Assembly (NCBI GenBank): GCA_934281515.1
Contig: CAKQXG010000004.1
Span: 1-46,896 of the forward strand
Origin: an uncultured Clostridia bacterium
GTDB taxonomy: Bacteria; Bacillota; Clostridia; Christensenellales; CAG-314
DNA length: 46,896 nucleotides
Reading direction: 5' to 3'
A program made the position numbers and the translations under genes. The notes under the pieces were generated by a model, which searched no databases, was not told where the DNA came from, and was given only the letters and a program-made list of their open reading frames with translations. Positions 1-9,421 of this stretch are shown here, piece by piece; the stretch's first letter is position 1, and each line of letters begins with the position of its first letter.

Positions 1-490
1 GCAACACGCCGATGACCGTTTCCAATATCACGACGATAAAGCCGATTGTAAGGGATATACGTCCGCCGTACATAAGGCGTGTAAACACGTCCATGCCCTT
101 GTCGTCGGTACCCAGCAGGTGATCCGGACTAGGGTCGGCGTAGGAATTTGTCGTCAGTTTGATGTACACAACTTCGGTAACCGTAGTGGTGTTGTCCCCG
201 CTGCCGATTGTGTAAACTTGTTTAGTCGGCTCGTATGTTTCTCTGTAATCGGGTTTGTCCTCGCCCCAACGGTTGTACACAACCGGTCCGAGAAAGGAAA
301 ACAGGAACAGAAATACAATCATGATAAGCCCTACCAGCGACAGCTTACTACGGAAGAAACGCCGGGCGACAAGTCGCAACGGAGACATTTCCTGATAGGT
401 TTCTTCCAGCACGTCGGTCAGTTGTTCGTCCTCCGAAACGGTGACCGTGGTCAACTCTTCGGCAGGCAATTGTTTATCCATATTATCCAT
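1..490 (-). CDS. oppC: Oligopeptide ABC transporter permease, OppC-like (3' end cut by window)
   Basis: This should be the second membrane subunit of a peptide importer, working with OppB and OppA. The visible 163 residues are the N-terminal part: an acidic cytoplasmic lead, one hydrophobic segment near residues 45-65, a periplasm-side loop, a conserved-looking DHLLGTDDKGMDVFTRLMYG stretch typical of OppC/DppC, then the start of the next membrane span. The EAA loop lies outside the window. The ATG at 490 is chosen because GGGAGG sits just upstream, inside the last codons of oppB. The two genes are 3 nt apart, so they are probably translationally coupled. A second in-frame ATG lies three codons later. 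Family assignment is firm; the substrate is unknown. Confidence 0.88.
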   Translation of the reverse strand, partial: MDNMDKQLPAEELTTVTVSEDEQLTDVLEETYQEMSPLRLVARRFFRSKLSLVGLIMIVFLFLFSFLGPVVYNRWGEDKPDYRETYEPTKQVYTIGSGDNTTTVTEVVYIKLTTNSYADPSPDHLLGTDDKGMDVFTRLMYGGRISLTIGFIVVILETVIGVL

Positions 491-493
491 TGT

Positions 494-1876
494 CTACCTC
501 CCTAATTTGACCCGCGGGTCTACGATCGAATACATAATGTCGGACAACAACGTACCGATGACCGTAAGTATTGCCAAAAACATATTGTAGCCCATTACAA
601 ACGGCACGTCGCCGTCTTTTAGCGCATTGTACGCCAGACGACCGATACCGTCTATTGCAAATACCTGCTCGGTAATCATCATTCCGCCGAACAGTCCCGG
701 CAAAATACCTGCGAGCAATGTTGCCAGAGGAATAAGCGTGTTGCGGAAAGCGTGTTTGTAAATAACCGTTTTTTCCGACAGACCCTTGGCACGAGCCGTA
801 CGAATGTAGTCGGCATTGAGCACTTCCAGCATGTTGGTACGAGTGTAACGCATCAAACCGCCGATGGACAGTATTACGCTGACAGTAATTGGCAGTATCA
901 AGTGATACGCCATGTCGCCGAGTTTCTGCATTGCGCCGACAAAGTTGTCCGCAAACACCGCGCTACCCGACACAAGTCCGTTGACGGGCAACCATCCTAG
1001 GTCTACCGCAAACAACTTGATCATGATTGCCGCAAAGAAGTACGTGGGAAGGCTCAACCCTATCATGGTAAATATCGTCACGATGTAGTCCTGCGCCGAA
1101 TATTGGTGAGTTGCCGAGCTGATTCCCAAAGGAATTGCGATAAGAAACTGCAATATCGTAGCCACCACTGCAATGGCAAAGCTTATCCACATGTTTTCGC
1201 CGATGACCTGCGCAACGGGTTTTTCGTACTTGAAGCTGTTGCCGAGGTCACCCTGCAACATTTTGCCGAGCCAACCGAAGTAACCGCCGAGTATTGCGCC
1301 GAGCTTTTCGCCGAATGACACCTTTTCGTAGGTGTTGGTCGAACCAAGTCCGTCAAGGTCGATTTTTTCCTTGGTGTTGTCTGCAACATAGTTACCGTCC
1401 GACAACTTGGTCGTGCGCCTGATCTGCACTTCTTCGCCGTCGCGATTAACCGTTTCGTAGTCGTAGCGTTCCAAAGTGTATGTACACTGCACTTCGTCGC
1501 CGTCCTTGGCGTATGTGAGCGTCAAAACGTGGTAAACGTCGTTTATCGTTGCGGTGTATTCGCCGCTGACGAATTCTGCATAAAGTTCGTCGTTTTGCAC
1601 ATCGGTGTCGTGGTCTTTGATCTTGACGTCCTTCTCAAATACGCCGTCGTAGCCGTCGATTTTTATACGAATACGCGCTTCCGGCGTGTACAGACCGTAC
1701 AACTTTTTGAAGTTGTCCACGTCGCTACGCTTGATAGCGCCGCTTTGCAACTGCGAAGCAAACTTTATGTCGACGTAGTCGTTGGGCATCAACCGTACCA
1801 TCGTGTAGATGATGACCGATACACCCAACAAAATAATTATCGATAGTAGCAGTCTTTTTACAATATACTTAAACAT
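494..1876 (-). CDS. oppB: Oligopeptide ABC transporter permease, OppB-like, with long extracytoplasmic insertion
   Basis: Membrane subunit of the peptide importer. Residues 8-28 form the first membrane span. The C-terminal half holds the other spans and the EAA loop that contacts the ATPase (YIRTARAKGLSEKTVIYKHA followed by FRNTLIPL). At 460 residues it is about 150 longer than the usual 300-320. The extra sequence (about residues 35-190) lies between span 1 and the GGYFGWLGKMLQGDLGNSF segment that normally follows soon after it. It is charged, rich in Asp, Lys, Tyr and Thr, and looks beta-rich, so it probably forms an extracytoplasmic domain. The start has GGAGAG seven bases upstream. oppA lies upstream with a hairpin in the gap; oppC follows at 3 nt. 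Confidence 0.92.
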   Translation of the reverse strand: MFKYIVKRLLLSIIILLGVSVIIYTMVRLMPNDYVDIKFASQLQSGAIKRSDVDNFKKLYGLYTPEARIRIKIDGYDGVFEKDVKIKDHDTDVQNDELYAEFVSGEYTATINDVYHVLTLTYAKDGDEVQCTYTLERYDYETVNRDGEEVQIRRTTKLSDGNYVADNTKEKIDLDGLGSTNTYEKVSFGEKLGAILGGYFGWLGKMLQGDLGNSFKYEKPVAQVIGENMWISFAIAVVATILQFLIAIPLGISSATHQYSAQDYIVTIFTMIGLSLPTYFFAAIMIKLFAVDLGWLPVNGLVSGSAVFADNFVGAMQKLGDMAYHLILPITVSVILSIGGLMRYTRTNMLEVLNADYIRTARAKGLSEKTVIYKHAFRNTLIPLATLLAGILPGLFGGMMITEQVFAIDGIGRLAYNALKDGDVPFVMGYNMFLAILTVIGTLLSDIMYSIVDPRVKLGR

Positions 1877-2024
1877 TTCTCTCCGTTAAAAAGCAATTTT
1901 GCCGTGCTTTCGCCCTGCCTGATTTGTAGCGAAAACCGCTCTGATCCCTGCGACGCATAATACCGTCGTGACTGGAATTTTTAAGCAAATTTGCCCTACG
2001 TATGTATTTTTTGTGCAATAAATG

Positions 2025-2066
2025 TGTAAAGCCCGACACAATTATTTAGTTATGTCGGGCTTTACA
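2025..2066 (-). terminator. Hairpin between oppA and oppB
   Basis: A perfect 14-bp stem (2025-2038 with 2053-2066) encloses a 14-nt loop, 46 nt after the oppA stop codon. The T-run after the stem is poor, so it could be a partial terminator or an mRNA-stabilising structure. Such hairpins after binding-protein genes usually keep the binding protein more abundant than the permeases; that role is inferred here. Confidence 0.7.
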
Positions 2067-2111
2067 AACAGTCTATGTGAGAACAGAAACCTTATTCACT
2101 TGTTAGGCTGC

Positions 2112-4874
2112 TTATCTTTCCTTTACCACCAACGACAACAGGTGAATGTCGCTTGTCAATCCCTTGAAGGAACTTGTGTCGGTGTTAAATGTAGACGTGT
2201 CGATAAACGACGTGTTGTACACGAACATATCCTGACGTTGGTATGTGGGCAATTCTACTGCCAATTCCATTACCAGATTGAGAGCTTTCTTGTATGCCTG
2301 TGCGCGTTTGGTTGTATCTGTGGTACTACGTCCTTCGTCGATTGCGTCGGACAACAGGTTGATTAGTCTTGTTTCTTCAACGTACTTGTTGGGGCTGATC
2401 TTGATTTGTTTGTAACCCCAGTTGAGTACCGACGTTGCCTTGGAATCTTTGTGGTAAACCTGATACATATCCGGGTCGATCGTGCTACCCCAAGCTGCAG
2501 CCCAAACGGTAAGATCGCCGCTGGACAACTTGCTGAGCGCGTTGGAGTCGGTGGTTACATAGGTGCTGAATCCGACTTCGTTGAGGAATTGACTGGACTT
2601 GTACATTGTGGTAAATGCGGGGTGGTCGTCGGTTTCGCCTGCAATGGTAAATACGTAATCCAGAGCCGCACCGTCGATTTCCAGCACATTACCGTTGAAC
2701 ACTGCACCTGCGTTGGTGTCGCTGATCCACGGGTTGGACAGTCCGTCCATACCGCCTGCCTTGATGAGACCGTAGATAAACTCTTTCTGTTCGTCGGACT
2801 TAAACATCTCACCGGCTTTCTTGCCCTTGTACTCGACAAACGCCTTGTAGTCGGGGTTGACAACATCCAGATCTTCTGGAATAGGATCGCCAATATAGGG
2901 GTAGTATGCCGTGCATCCCTTGGGGTAAGCCCAACTGGACTTGGACATCGAACGGTAGATGGGTTCTGCCATTCCTCTGTAGTACTTGGTGGTTTCGCTG
3001 GTGTCCATCGTGTGCATGATCGCCTGACGTACCTTGATACTGGGCACCTTGCCTGCATTGATACCGATGTAACCGTAACCGGATGTTTCTATTTCGGTAT
3101 GGTCGTACGGTTCTTTCTTGTTTCTGCGAGCGTTTATTTCGTCAATCTTTTCCTGCTTGGCGTTGGGTTCGGCAAAGTGAATGTCGCCTTGATACAGTGA
3201 GTTGAGCATTTGTTGCTCGGAAACGACCTTGTAGCGGATCTTCTTAATTTTGGCTACGCTTGCGCCTGTAAAGTCGTAGTAGGGGTTGCGTTCGTAGTAG
3301 ATAACGGCTTTGTCGTAGAAATCGCCGTTGGAAATGTTTTCGATACCGCCGCTCGCCTTACTTGCAGCATACGGACCTGCGCCCACGGGCACACCGATTT
3401 TGGCAGGATCCTTGACAACTTCGTTCATGAAAGATTGCGAAGCATATTCCACGCCGAATTCATTTACAAAGTTAAACGCTTTAATATAGTCCTTTTTGAC
3501 GCCGCCTTCTTCCTTAGCCCAACCTGTGGACGAGTAGTAGTACATCGGAGCAACGGAGAAAGCAAAGTTCCAGATAGCTTTGGGGTCAACGCCGTTGATT
3601 GTGACGCTGAGTACCTGGTAAGTATCCTTGATAAATTCTCCGCCGACAACGTTTCCGCTACTATCCTTTTTCGTTTCGTAAGCCTTGGGGTATACATTGC
3701 CGTTGACTGTTACGGATTCGTCCATATTGGCGAACTTGATACCGGTAATGTTGGGGAACTTTCTTTCGTTAGCGTCGACGGAACGTTCCATTTCGTCGTT
3801 GACGATGTAGTCAAACAACGTATTTGCCGTTTGCCAACCGGTGATCACCTGTACAAACTTGTCGGGAACAACGTCATCAAATACAAATTGACGAATTTCC
3901 GTTTCGCTCATTTTGGCCGTAGCGTCACGATCCGAGAAACTACCCCAGTCTATCGTGCCGTTGCCGTCGCCTTTGTCACCTTTGGGGTTCCAGGTAATGT
4001 AACCTTCGTTGTAAAGGAACATCTCGTTGTCGTTGGCAAAGGGTTGTTTGTGTTCTTTGTTGTTCTTGTCGCGAAGTACAAATTCCTGCCATGCGTCCTT
4101 GGAATTTTTGTAATCGTCAACCAATTCTTTCTTGAAGTACTCTATCGCTTTGTCGTAGTCGGCAACAAGGAAATCGGTATTTTCGTTTTCTTCGTCGGCG
4201 GCGTACGCTACCAATGCCTGACGGAAAGTTTGCTCGGTAAGCATGTCGCCGTCGTCGGAAGCCTGTTCCTGCACGTAGTCGGTAGCGTCGATCAGTGCGT
4301 TGATACGAGTGATTGCTTTACGCTCGAATTGCTCGAAGTACTTGTCCTGCCACTCCTTGTTTTCTTGTTGAGTGCGGTATGCCTTCAAACCTACGATGTC
4401 CGTACTGTACATTGTGCTGCTGCCGGTGTAGGCAGGGTCAAGGTACACGTACATGTTGAACAACACGTCCTTGATAGTAAGCGAGCTACCGTTGCTGAAG
4501 CGAATATCGTTTTTAAGAACGAAGTAGTAGGTTGTGGTCAGCGGTTTGCCGTCCTTGTCCTTTTCGGTGCTTTCGCGTTGCTCGAAGTCCTTGGTTACGA
4601 CGGTTTCGTTGTCGCCGTAGGCGATGTTGCCGTCCTTGTCGTTGGTAAGCATGCTTACCTGTGTGGGACCGATAACGTTGCTGTCTGCGCCCGTCGTCGA
4701 AAAGAAGGGGTTAAACACTTGGTCAACGTCCTGCGAAGAGAACACAAGCGCATTTTCTTCGTTGTCGTAATACTTTCCTTCCTTGGTGCATGCAACCATC
4801 GGCAATACCGTTGTAAGCAACAGCACTACTGCCAGGACGATGCAAACCATTGCTTTTTTGTTTGTTAAATTCAT
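2112..4874 (-). CDS. oppA: Peptide/solute-binding lipoprotein of ABC transporter (SBP_bac_5 family)
   Basis: Extracellular substrate receptor of the importer, 920 residues. A signal peptide ends in a lipobox with the lipidated Cys at about residue 29 (MVAC before TKEG). Family 5 features are the early NPFF segment and the VRQAIMHTMDT helix, equivalent to the vRqAlnyAiDr signature of OppA/DppA proteins. It is far longer than the usual 520-600 residues; the added length is in the N-terminal third (about residues 150-420), which is Asp/Glu/Lys-rich. ATG 4874 is preferred over the longer reading because AGGAG lies just upstream, overlapping the end of the preceding lipoprotein gene 2 nt away. The position before oppB and oppC supports the role. 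Confidence 0.9.
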   Translation of the reverse strand: MNLTNKKAMVCIVLAVVLLLTTVLPMVACTKEGKYYDNEENALVFSSQDVDQVFNPFFSTTGADSNVIGPTQVSMLTNDKDGNIAYGDNETVVTKDFEQRESTEKDKDGKPLTTTYYFVLKNDIRFSNGSSLTIKDVLFNMYVYLDPAYTGSSTMYSTDIVGLKAYRTQQENKEWQDKYFEQFERKAITRINALIDATDYVQEQASDDGDMLTEQTFRQALVAYAADEENENTDFLVADYDKAIEYFKKELVDDYKNSKDAWQEFVLRDKNNKEHKQPFANDNEMFLYNEGYITWNPKGDKGDGNGTIDWGSFSDRDATAKMSETEIRQFVFDDVVPDKFVQVITGWQTANTLFDYIVNDEMERSVDANERKFPNITGIKFANMDESVTVNGNVYPKAYETKKDSSGNVVGGEFIKDTYQVLSVTINGVDPKAIWNFAFSVAPMYYYSSTGWAKEEGGVKKDYIKAFNFVNEFGVEYASQSFMNEVVKDPAKIGVPVGAGPYAASKASGGIENISNGDFYDKAVIYYERNPYYDFTGASVAKIKKIRYKVVSEQQMLNSLYQGDIHFAEPNAKQEKIDEINARRNKKEPYDHTEIETSGYGYIGINAGKVPSIKVRQAIMHTMDTSETTKYYRGMAEPIYRSMSKSSWAYPKGCTAYYPYIGDPIPEDLDVVNPDYKAFVEYKGKKAGEMFKSDEQKEFIYGLIKAGGMDGLSNPWISDTNAGAVFNGNVLEIDGAALDYVFTIAGETDDHPAFTTMYKSSQFLNEVGFSTYVTTDSNALSKLSSGDLTVWAAAWGSTIDPDMYQVYHKDSKATSVLNWGYKQIKISPNKYVEETRLINLLSDAIDEGRSTTDTTKRAQAYKKALNLVMELAVELPTYQRQDMFVYNTSFIDTSTFNTDTSSFKGLTSDIHLLSLVVKER

Positions 4875-4876
4875 GG

Positions 4877-6049
4877 CTACTCTCCTTGTTGATAGGTTAT
4901 TGTTCCTGTGCAACACGTTACGGTTGTGATTTCGTCGGAACTGACAAACAATGCGTCTGCCGTTGTCGGCTTAACAACCTTGGTTTCGTCAACATTTGTG
5001 CCGTAGGTAACGTTGTAGTTTACGACAACATTGTTGAAGTTGCACTTGTCTACATATGCGCTCAATGGGGCTATGTAGATGTTGTTTGTTTCAAACCCTT
5101 TTGCAACGGCGATCCTGACAGACACGTTGTCAAACGTGACGTTGTCGAAGTTGCAGTTGGTCATGCTCCTGAACATCGAGCCGTAAAAACTCTTTTGGTC
5201 GGGATTTTCAATGTCGGCTTTCAACTCGCCCTTGCCCATGAAACCCAGATTGTTGAGTTTGAGCACAGAGAAGTTGCTGACCGTGTGATGTTTGTCACCT
5301 GTAATGTTTTTATTTCGAATGTCCGTCGGCAAAACAAGCGAACGACCATTCATATCGATATCGGTAGTGAGATAGATATTGGCAAATCCGAATGCCGTTG
5401 CAAAATCATCCGGCGTGGACACAATCGTGTAGGTACCCTTGATGTACTCGCAAATAATGTCGACGTTGAGCGTTTCTCCGGATGGGCGCTTGCCTTCGGC
5501 GCCGTCGTCTCCGCGTACCATACCGTCGGATTCGGTGTAACGAAGCAATGTGTAACCGCTACGTTTACTTACGCCGTCAAGATCGTAAAACGGTTCGTTT
5601 TCTTCGACGGAAATTTTGCCGAGAGACACAAGCTTGTCGGGATCGGTCTCATCGCGGTAATACAGCGTGTAAGAGTAGTTGGTTTTCTCCTTCCACCCTG
5701 CATACAACGTCGTGCTGCCGTCGGCAGCAATTTCGTCGCGGGCGAAATCCCACAAATCGGCCTGATCGAAGGTGCCGTCCTCACTTATCGACTTATACCA
5801 GCCGACAAGATCGTACTTACTGCGCGTAACTTCCTTCTTGGACAGGTCGCCAAGCGGTTTTATAACACGTTTTGCCCCATCAGGGTAGTTGTAGTAGACC
5901 TCCACCGCCGAAGTACTTGTACGGTATTCTCCGCCCTGCAAGTCAAAAGTAACCTTTATCCCTTCGGGCGCTTGTTCGCTGTTGCATGCGACAAGCACAC
6001 TTGCCACAAACACCAGCATCAATATCGAAAGCAGTAATTTCCTTTTCAT
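4877..6049 (-). CDS. Lipoprotein with InlB-type repeat, first gene of opp operon
   Basis: A 390-residue surface lipoprotein. It has a signal peptide and lipobox (VLVACNSE, Cys about 22), then segments resembling Listeria/Bacteroides InlB B-repeats (VTFDLQGG, later YDLVGWYKS and LYAGW). The C-terminal half has short beta-rich repeats such as NCNFDNVTFDNVSV, suggesting a right-handed beta-helix with GLUG-like character. It directly precedes oppA (2-nt gap) and shares its promoter. It may help capture peptides or bind the wall, but nothing in the sequence fixes a substrate. ATG 6049 follows GGAGAT; the longer reading has no hydrophobic N-terminus. Confidence 0.75.
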   Translation of the reverse strand: MKRKLLLSILMLVFVASVLVACNSEQAPEGIKVTFDLQGGEYRTSTSAVEVYYNYPDGAKRVIKPLGDLSKKEVTRSKYDLVGWYKSISEDGTFDQADLWDFARDEIAADGSTTLYAGWKEKTNYSYTLYYRDETDPDKLVSLGKISVEENEPFYDLDGVSKRSGYTLLRYTESDGMVRGDDGAEGKRPSGETLNVDIICEYIKGTYTIVSTPDDFATAFGFANIYLTTDIDMNGRSLVLPTDIRNKNITGDKHHTVSNFSVLKLNNLGFMGKGELKADIENPDQKSFYGSMFRSMTNCNFDNVTFDNVSVRIAVAKGFETNNIYIAPLSAYVDKCNFNNVVVNYNVTYGTNVDETKVVKPTTADALFVSSDEITTVTCCTGTITYQQGE

Positions 6050-6116
6050 AGCTATCTCCGTGTACGGAATGAGAAAACTGCCGCAAGGGCATTCTTCCAC
6101 TTATACCGTACATTGT

Positions 6117-6145
6117 ATTGTACAACTTTTGTCGGGGTACGTCAA
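6117..6145 (-). promoter_or_regulatory. Promoter of the lipoprotein-opp operon
   Basis: Reading leftward, TTGACG (6145-6140) and TACAAT (6122-6117) are separated by exactly 17 bp. Transcription would start about 60 nt before the lipoprotein ATG. Spacing and hexamers match a SigA promoter. Confidence 0.75.
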
Positions 6146-6297
6146 ACAAATATCGAACGATTACAGACATTTTGCGCCCGATTTTGCCAAAGTTATCCAC
6201 AAATTTGCTAAATTTGCACACTGTTCAACTGCATCGACTCGGAAAACACATAGAATATTTAATATAATATCGTCAATCTCAATAACATTAAATAATG

Positions 6298-6332
6298 CAA
6301 AAACACCGCAGGGCGATGCCTACGGTGTTTTG
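6298..6332 (-). terminator. Terminator after the P-loop gene
   Basis: The stem AAAACACCG/CGGTGTTTT encloses a GC-rich middle and is followed by T-rich sequence on the minus strand. It begins a few bases past the stop of the P-loop gene. Confidence 0.8.
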
Positions 6333-6345
6333 TTTGCAGTAAATG

Positions 6346-6759
6346 TTAGTCCTTGACGTAACGAGAGATAAACTCGGGCAACTCCTCGCGAGTGCCGCTG
6401 GCAGTAATTACAAACTTGATGCCGAATTCGTTGCTCAACGCGTCGATACCGTCGTAGAACTCCTGAAGCTGACTGATGTTGCAATCCAACAGACGAGTAA
6501 GTCCGTCGATGAAAACAAGCTCGATGTCGTAGTTGGCGGCAAGCATACCTTTGACGAACGCAAGCACCTGGCTTTGCGTGGTTAGGCCGTAGTGCGAAGC
6601 GTCCACAAGACGGATAGACGTGTCAAGGTCGTGCATGCGGTGATTGGTACGATCCAAGTACACCACTACGCCCTTGGCTTCCTTTGCGAGAGTGTTAGCT
6701 TCTTCAACTATTCTTTTTGTTTTGCCGCTGCCTTTGCCACCGTAGATAATCTGAATCAA
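6346..6759 (-). CDS. Small P-loop ATP-binding protein of unknown role
   Basis: The predicted protein has 137 residues. Walker A is GGKGSGKT at residues 7-14; a Walker B-like strand is IELVFIDGLTRLL near residue 75. The rest is a compact alpha/beta fold with no membrane span or signal. I chose the TTG at 6759 because GGAGG lies 8 nt upstream. Any longer reading starts inside the promoter and would put unlikely residues ahead of the P-loop. The gene has its own promoter and terminator. Similar small nucleoside-triphosphatases of unknown function are common in Clostridia; I do not recognise a substrate. Confidence 0.75.
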   Translation of the reverse strand: MIQIIYGGKGSGKTKRIVEEANTLAKEAKGVVVYLDRTNHRMHDLDTSIRLVDASHYGLTTQSQVLAFVKGMLAANYDIELVFIDGLTRLLDCNISQLQEFYDGIDALSNEFGIKFVITASGTREELPEFISRYVKD

Positions 6760-6819
6760 TGTAGTGTCCTCCAAAAAACTTTTACACCAAGGCGGTTCGT
6801 TGCCGCCCACTGTGTCTAT

Positions 6820-6848
6820 ATTGTAATACATTTTGAAAAAGATTTCAA
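6820..6848 (-). promoter_or_regulatory. Promoter of the P-loop gene
   Basis: TTGAAA (6848-6843) and TACAAT (6825-6820) lie 17 bp apart, about 60 nt ahead of the TTG start. This supports the short version of the gene. Confidence 0.65.
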
Positions 6849-6968
6849 GTCCCACGGCAAAAATAAAAAATTTGTTTAAAAATTCACCGCAAGCGCGTAC
6901 TATGCTGGCGCAAACTCCCGATTTGTCCGTATCAGGCGGCATGCCGCCACTGCAGCGTCGTGGGCAGA

Positions 6969-8450
6969 CTAGTCAAAATATACTCTTTTCGTTGCATACA
7001 CAGGGTCGCTGGTCGCGTCTATGCCGAGCTTGCGGAACACCTTTGCGTCGACGTGCGGCGGTATCACCGTCATATGTACCTGACATCCGCGCAGATTGCA
7101 AAGTTGTTTAAGCGCAAGCTCTGCCATCGGATTGACGGCGGCAGACACCGACAGCGCAATCAACGCTTCGTCGATGTGCAACTCGGCAACGTAGTCGCCA
7201 AGGCAGTCGATTTTTAACTTTTGTATCGGTTGCAATGCGCTAGGGGCAATCAACTTGACGTCGGGCAACCCGGCAAGCGCTTTGAGCGCGTTAAGCATCA
7301 TGGCGGAAGCACACCCCAGCAAAGACGACGCGCGCCCTGTAACAATTGTACCGTCGGGCAGCTCCATTGCCGCGGCAGGGCAACCGCATTTGTCTGCGTA
7401 GTTGCGTGCGGCGACAACAACCTTGCGATCCTCGGGTTTGAGATTGAGTTTGCCCATGATGATGCCTAGTTTGTCCACAACGGCGTTGCTGCCCAATCCC
7501 TTGCGCGCCGACACAACGGCGTTGAGATAGCGACGGATAATTTCCTGCTTGCCCGCATCGCAACAAACTTCGTCGTCTTCGATGCAGTAGCCTGCCATGT
7601 TTACGCCCATGTCCGTTGGCGAACTGTACGGCGATGTGCCCAGCACGCGAGTAAATATGGCGTTGAGCACGGGAAACACTTCCACGTCGCGGTTGTAGTT
7701 GACGGCTTGTTTGCCGTAGGCTTGCAGGTGCCACGGGTCGATCATGTTGAGATCGTTAAGGTCGGCGGTCGCAGCTTCGTAGGCGATGTTGACGGGGTGG
7801 GTAAGTGGCAGATTCCACACGGGAAAAGTCTCGTACTTGGCGTAGCCGCTACGGATACCGCGCTTGGCGTCGTGATACATCTGCGACAGACAGGTCGCCA
7901 TCTTGCCGCTGCCGGGCCCCGGGGCAGTGACGACCACAATGTTGCGCGACGTCTCGATGTAGTCGTTTTTGCCAAAGCCGTCGTCCGACACGATGTGTTC
8001 CACGTTTTGCGGATAGCCGTCTATGCGGTAGTGACGATACACGCGTATACCGTGTGCGCGTAGTTTGTTTTCAAAATTGACCGCCGCAGTGTTGTCCTCG
8101 GCGTACTGCGAGATGACTACGCTGCCAACAAAAAGTCCGCGACCGGACAGTTGGTCGTACAGGCGCAGCACGTCCTCGTCGTAGGTAATGCCGATGTCGC
8201 CGCGCAATTTGTTTTGCGCAATGTCCACCGCGCTGATGACGATGACCACTTCCACATCGTCCTTCATTGTGGACAACATGATCACTTTGCTGTCGGGTTT
8301 GAAACCGGGCAACACACGCGAAGCGTGAAAGTCGTCGAAGATTTTGCCGCCGAACTCCAGATACAGCTTACCGCCGAAGTCGTGTACTCGCTCGGCAATC
8401 TTTTGCGATTGCAACCGCAAATACTTGTCGTTGTCGAATCCCTTTTTCAT
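6969..8450 (-). CDS. DUF1846 family protein
   Basis: A 493-residue soluble protein matching the DUF1846 family over its whole length. Recognisable stretches are the N-terminal KKGFDNDKYLRLQSQKIAER, the nucleotide-binding-like VTAPGPGSGKMATCLSQMYH in the first half, and the THPVNIAYEAATADLNDLNMID region. The family is widespread in Firmicutes and has a known crystal structure, but to my knowledge no established enzymatic role. ATG 8450 follows GGAGGG; the longer reading adds ten residues without a ribosome site. No signal peptide or membrane span is present. The neighbours share no obvious function. Confidence 0.85.
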   Translation of the reverse strand: MKKGFDNDKYLRLQSQKIAERVHDFGGKLYLEFGGKIFDDFHASRVLPGFKPDSKVIMLSTMKDDVEVVIVISAVDIAQNKLRGDIGITYDEDVLRLYDQLSGRGLFVGSVVISQYAEDNTAAVNFENKLRAHGIRVYRHYRIDGYPQNVEHIVSDDGFGKNDYIETSRNIVVVTAPGPGSGKMATCLSQMYHDAKRGIRSGYAKYETFPVWNLPLTHPVNIAYEAATADLNDLNMIDPWHLQAYGKQAVNYNRDVEVFPVLNAIFTRVLGTSPYSSPTDMGVNMAGYCIEDDEVCCDAGKQEIIRRYLNAVVSARKGLGSNAVVDKLGIIMGKLNLKPEDRKVVVAARNYADKCGCPAAAMELPDGTIVTGRASSLLGCASAMMLNALKALAGLPDVKLIAPSALQPIQKLKIDCLGDYVAELHIDEALIALSVSAAVNPMAELALKQLCNLRGCQVHMTVIPPHVDAKVFRKLGIDATSDPVYATKRVYFD

Positions 8451-8692
8451 TTGTTTTCCCTCCAAGGAGTAAATCTGCACCTGCGCGGCATTGTGCCACT
8501 TAAAGCGTCGATGCGTCCCGCTTTGTATAGTTTAAATACACAAAGTGCCGCTTAATGTGAATATGCCGAGTGTTACGCAACTTTCTGTTTGTCCCGCCTT
8601 CGATATGCGGAACAGATAACCTGCTACAAGTTGCGTTATCGCTACATCACTACTCGCCGACACTCGATTACTCCGTCGACGAAACGCATTCA

Positions 8693-9421
8693 TCAAAACG
8701 TCACGTTGTTGCGCAGGAAGTAGAAGTCGTATATTTGCTCGCCGCACGGAATTTGCAATATGCGCTTATGCAGCCCTTCCATGTCGTAAGGGACGGATAT
8801 ACGGCGGTAGTTCCATGCGTTGTCGTCGTACTCTATCACTATGCCGCTTGCGTTCGGCTCGGGGTGACACCCTACACTGCCCACGTCGACATACAGCCGT
8901 TTGCCCACAATGTCGCACGGCTCGTGCTTGTGTCCGAAAAACACTGCGTCGCAGTCCCACCCGTCAAAAATCTCGTCAAACTCTTCCGCGGTGGGATGGT
9001 GACGAATGGGTGTAAACCAAAAACTTTGTTTATCGAAATTTTCACGGTCGTAGGCGTAATGCACAAAAAGAATCTTTTTGCCACCGCAAATACGTTCGGT
9101 CGACATAGGAAAACTGTCCACCAACGCGCGGTCGGCTTGCGAAAGACTGTCAAACACATACCGTTTGTGCGCTGTCGGCACGTGCGACAATTCCTTTGCA
9201 ATGTAGTCGTCGTACAGGAAGTCCTTGTCGTGGTTGCCAAGCAACATAGTCACGCCGCGCGAAGCAAGCAGGTGCAGGCACTCGGCAGAGTCGGGTCCCA
9301 TGTCCACAACGTCGCCGCAATGGATAATTTCGTCCACATGCTGACGGTCAAGTTCCGCCAAAATCGCCGTCAACGCAGGCAAATTGCCGTGCACGTCAGT
9401 GATTACGCCGATTTTTTTCAT
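8693..9421 (-). CDS. Metallophosphoesterase (YfcE/calcineurin-like)
   Basis: A 242-residue cytosolic two-metal phosphoesterase. All five family motifs are in order: DVHG near residue 9, CGDVVD near 36, GNHD near 62, a His in LFVHYAYD, and GHKH in the C-terminal third. The architecture is that of single-domain YfcE/MJ0936-like phosphodiesterases, which usually act on small phosphodiesters; the natural substrate cannot be read from sequence. AAGGAG lies upstream of ATG 9421. It appears monocistronic, with a promoter at 9533-9561. Confidence 0.88.
   Translation of the reverse strand: MKKIGVITDVHGNLPALTAILAELDRQHVDEIIHCGDVVDMGPDSAECLHLLASRGVTMLLGNHDKDFLYDDYIAKELSHVPTAHKRYVFDSLSQADRALVDSFPMSTERICGGKKILFVHYAYDRENFDKQSFWFTPIRHHPTAEEFDEIFDGWDCDAVFFGHKHEPCDIVGKRLYVDVGSVGCHPEPNASGIVIEYDDNAWNYRRISVPYDMEGLHKRILQIPCGEQIYDFYFLRNNVTF

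Noticed and set aside
3210..4868. 552-residue open frame on the plus strand opposite oppA
   Set aside because: It has no ribosome site or promoter, and its composition (Val, Cys, Phe and His rich) is that of an antisense shadow. oppA on the other strand has a signal peptide and family motifs.
6935..6948. GGCGGCATGCCGCC palindrome as a terminator of the DUF1846 gene
   Set aside because: It has no loop and no T-run and could equally be a chance palindrome or protein site; evidence is too thin to list.
8521..8545. Hairpin CTTTGTATA/TACACAAAG upstream of the DUF1846 gene
   Set aside because: It has no T-run and does not follow a gene end closely; probably incidental or part of a weak promoter.
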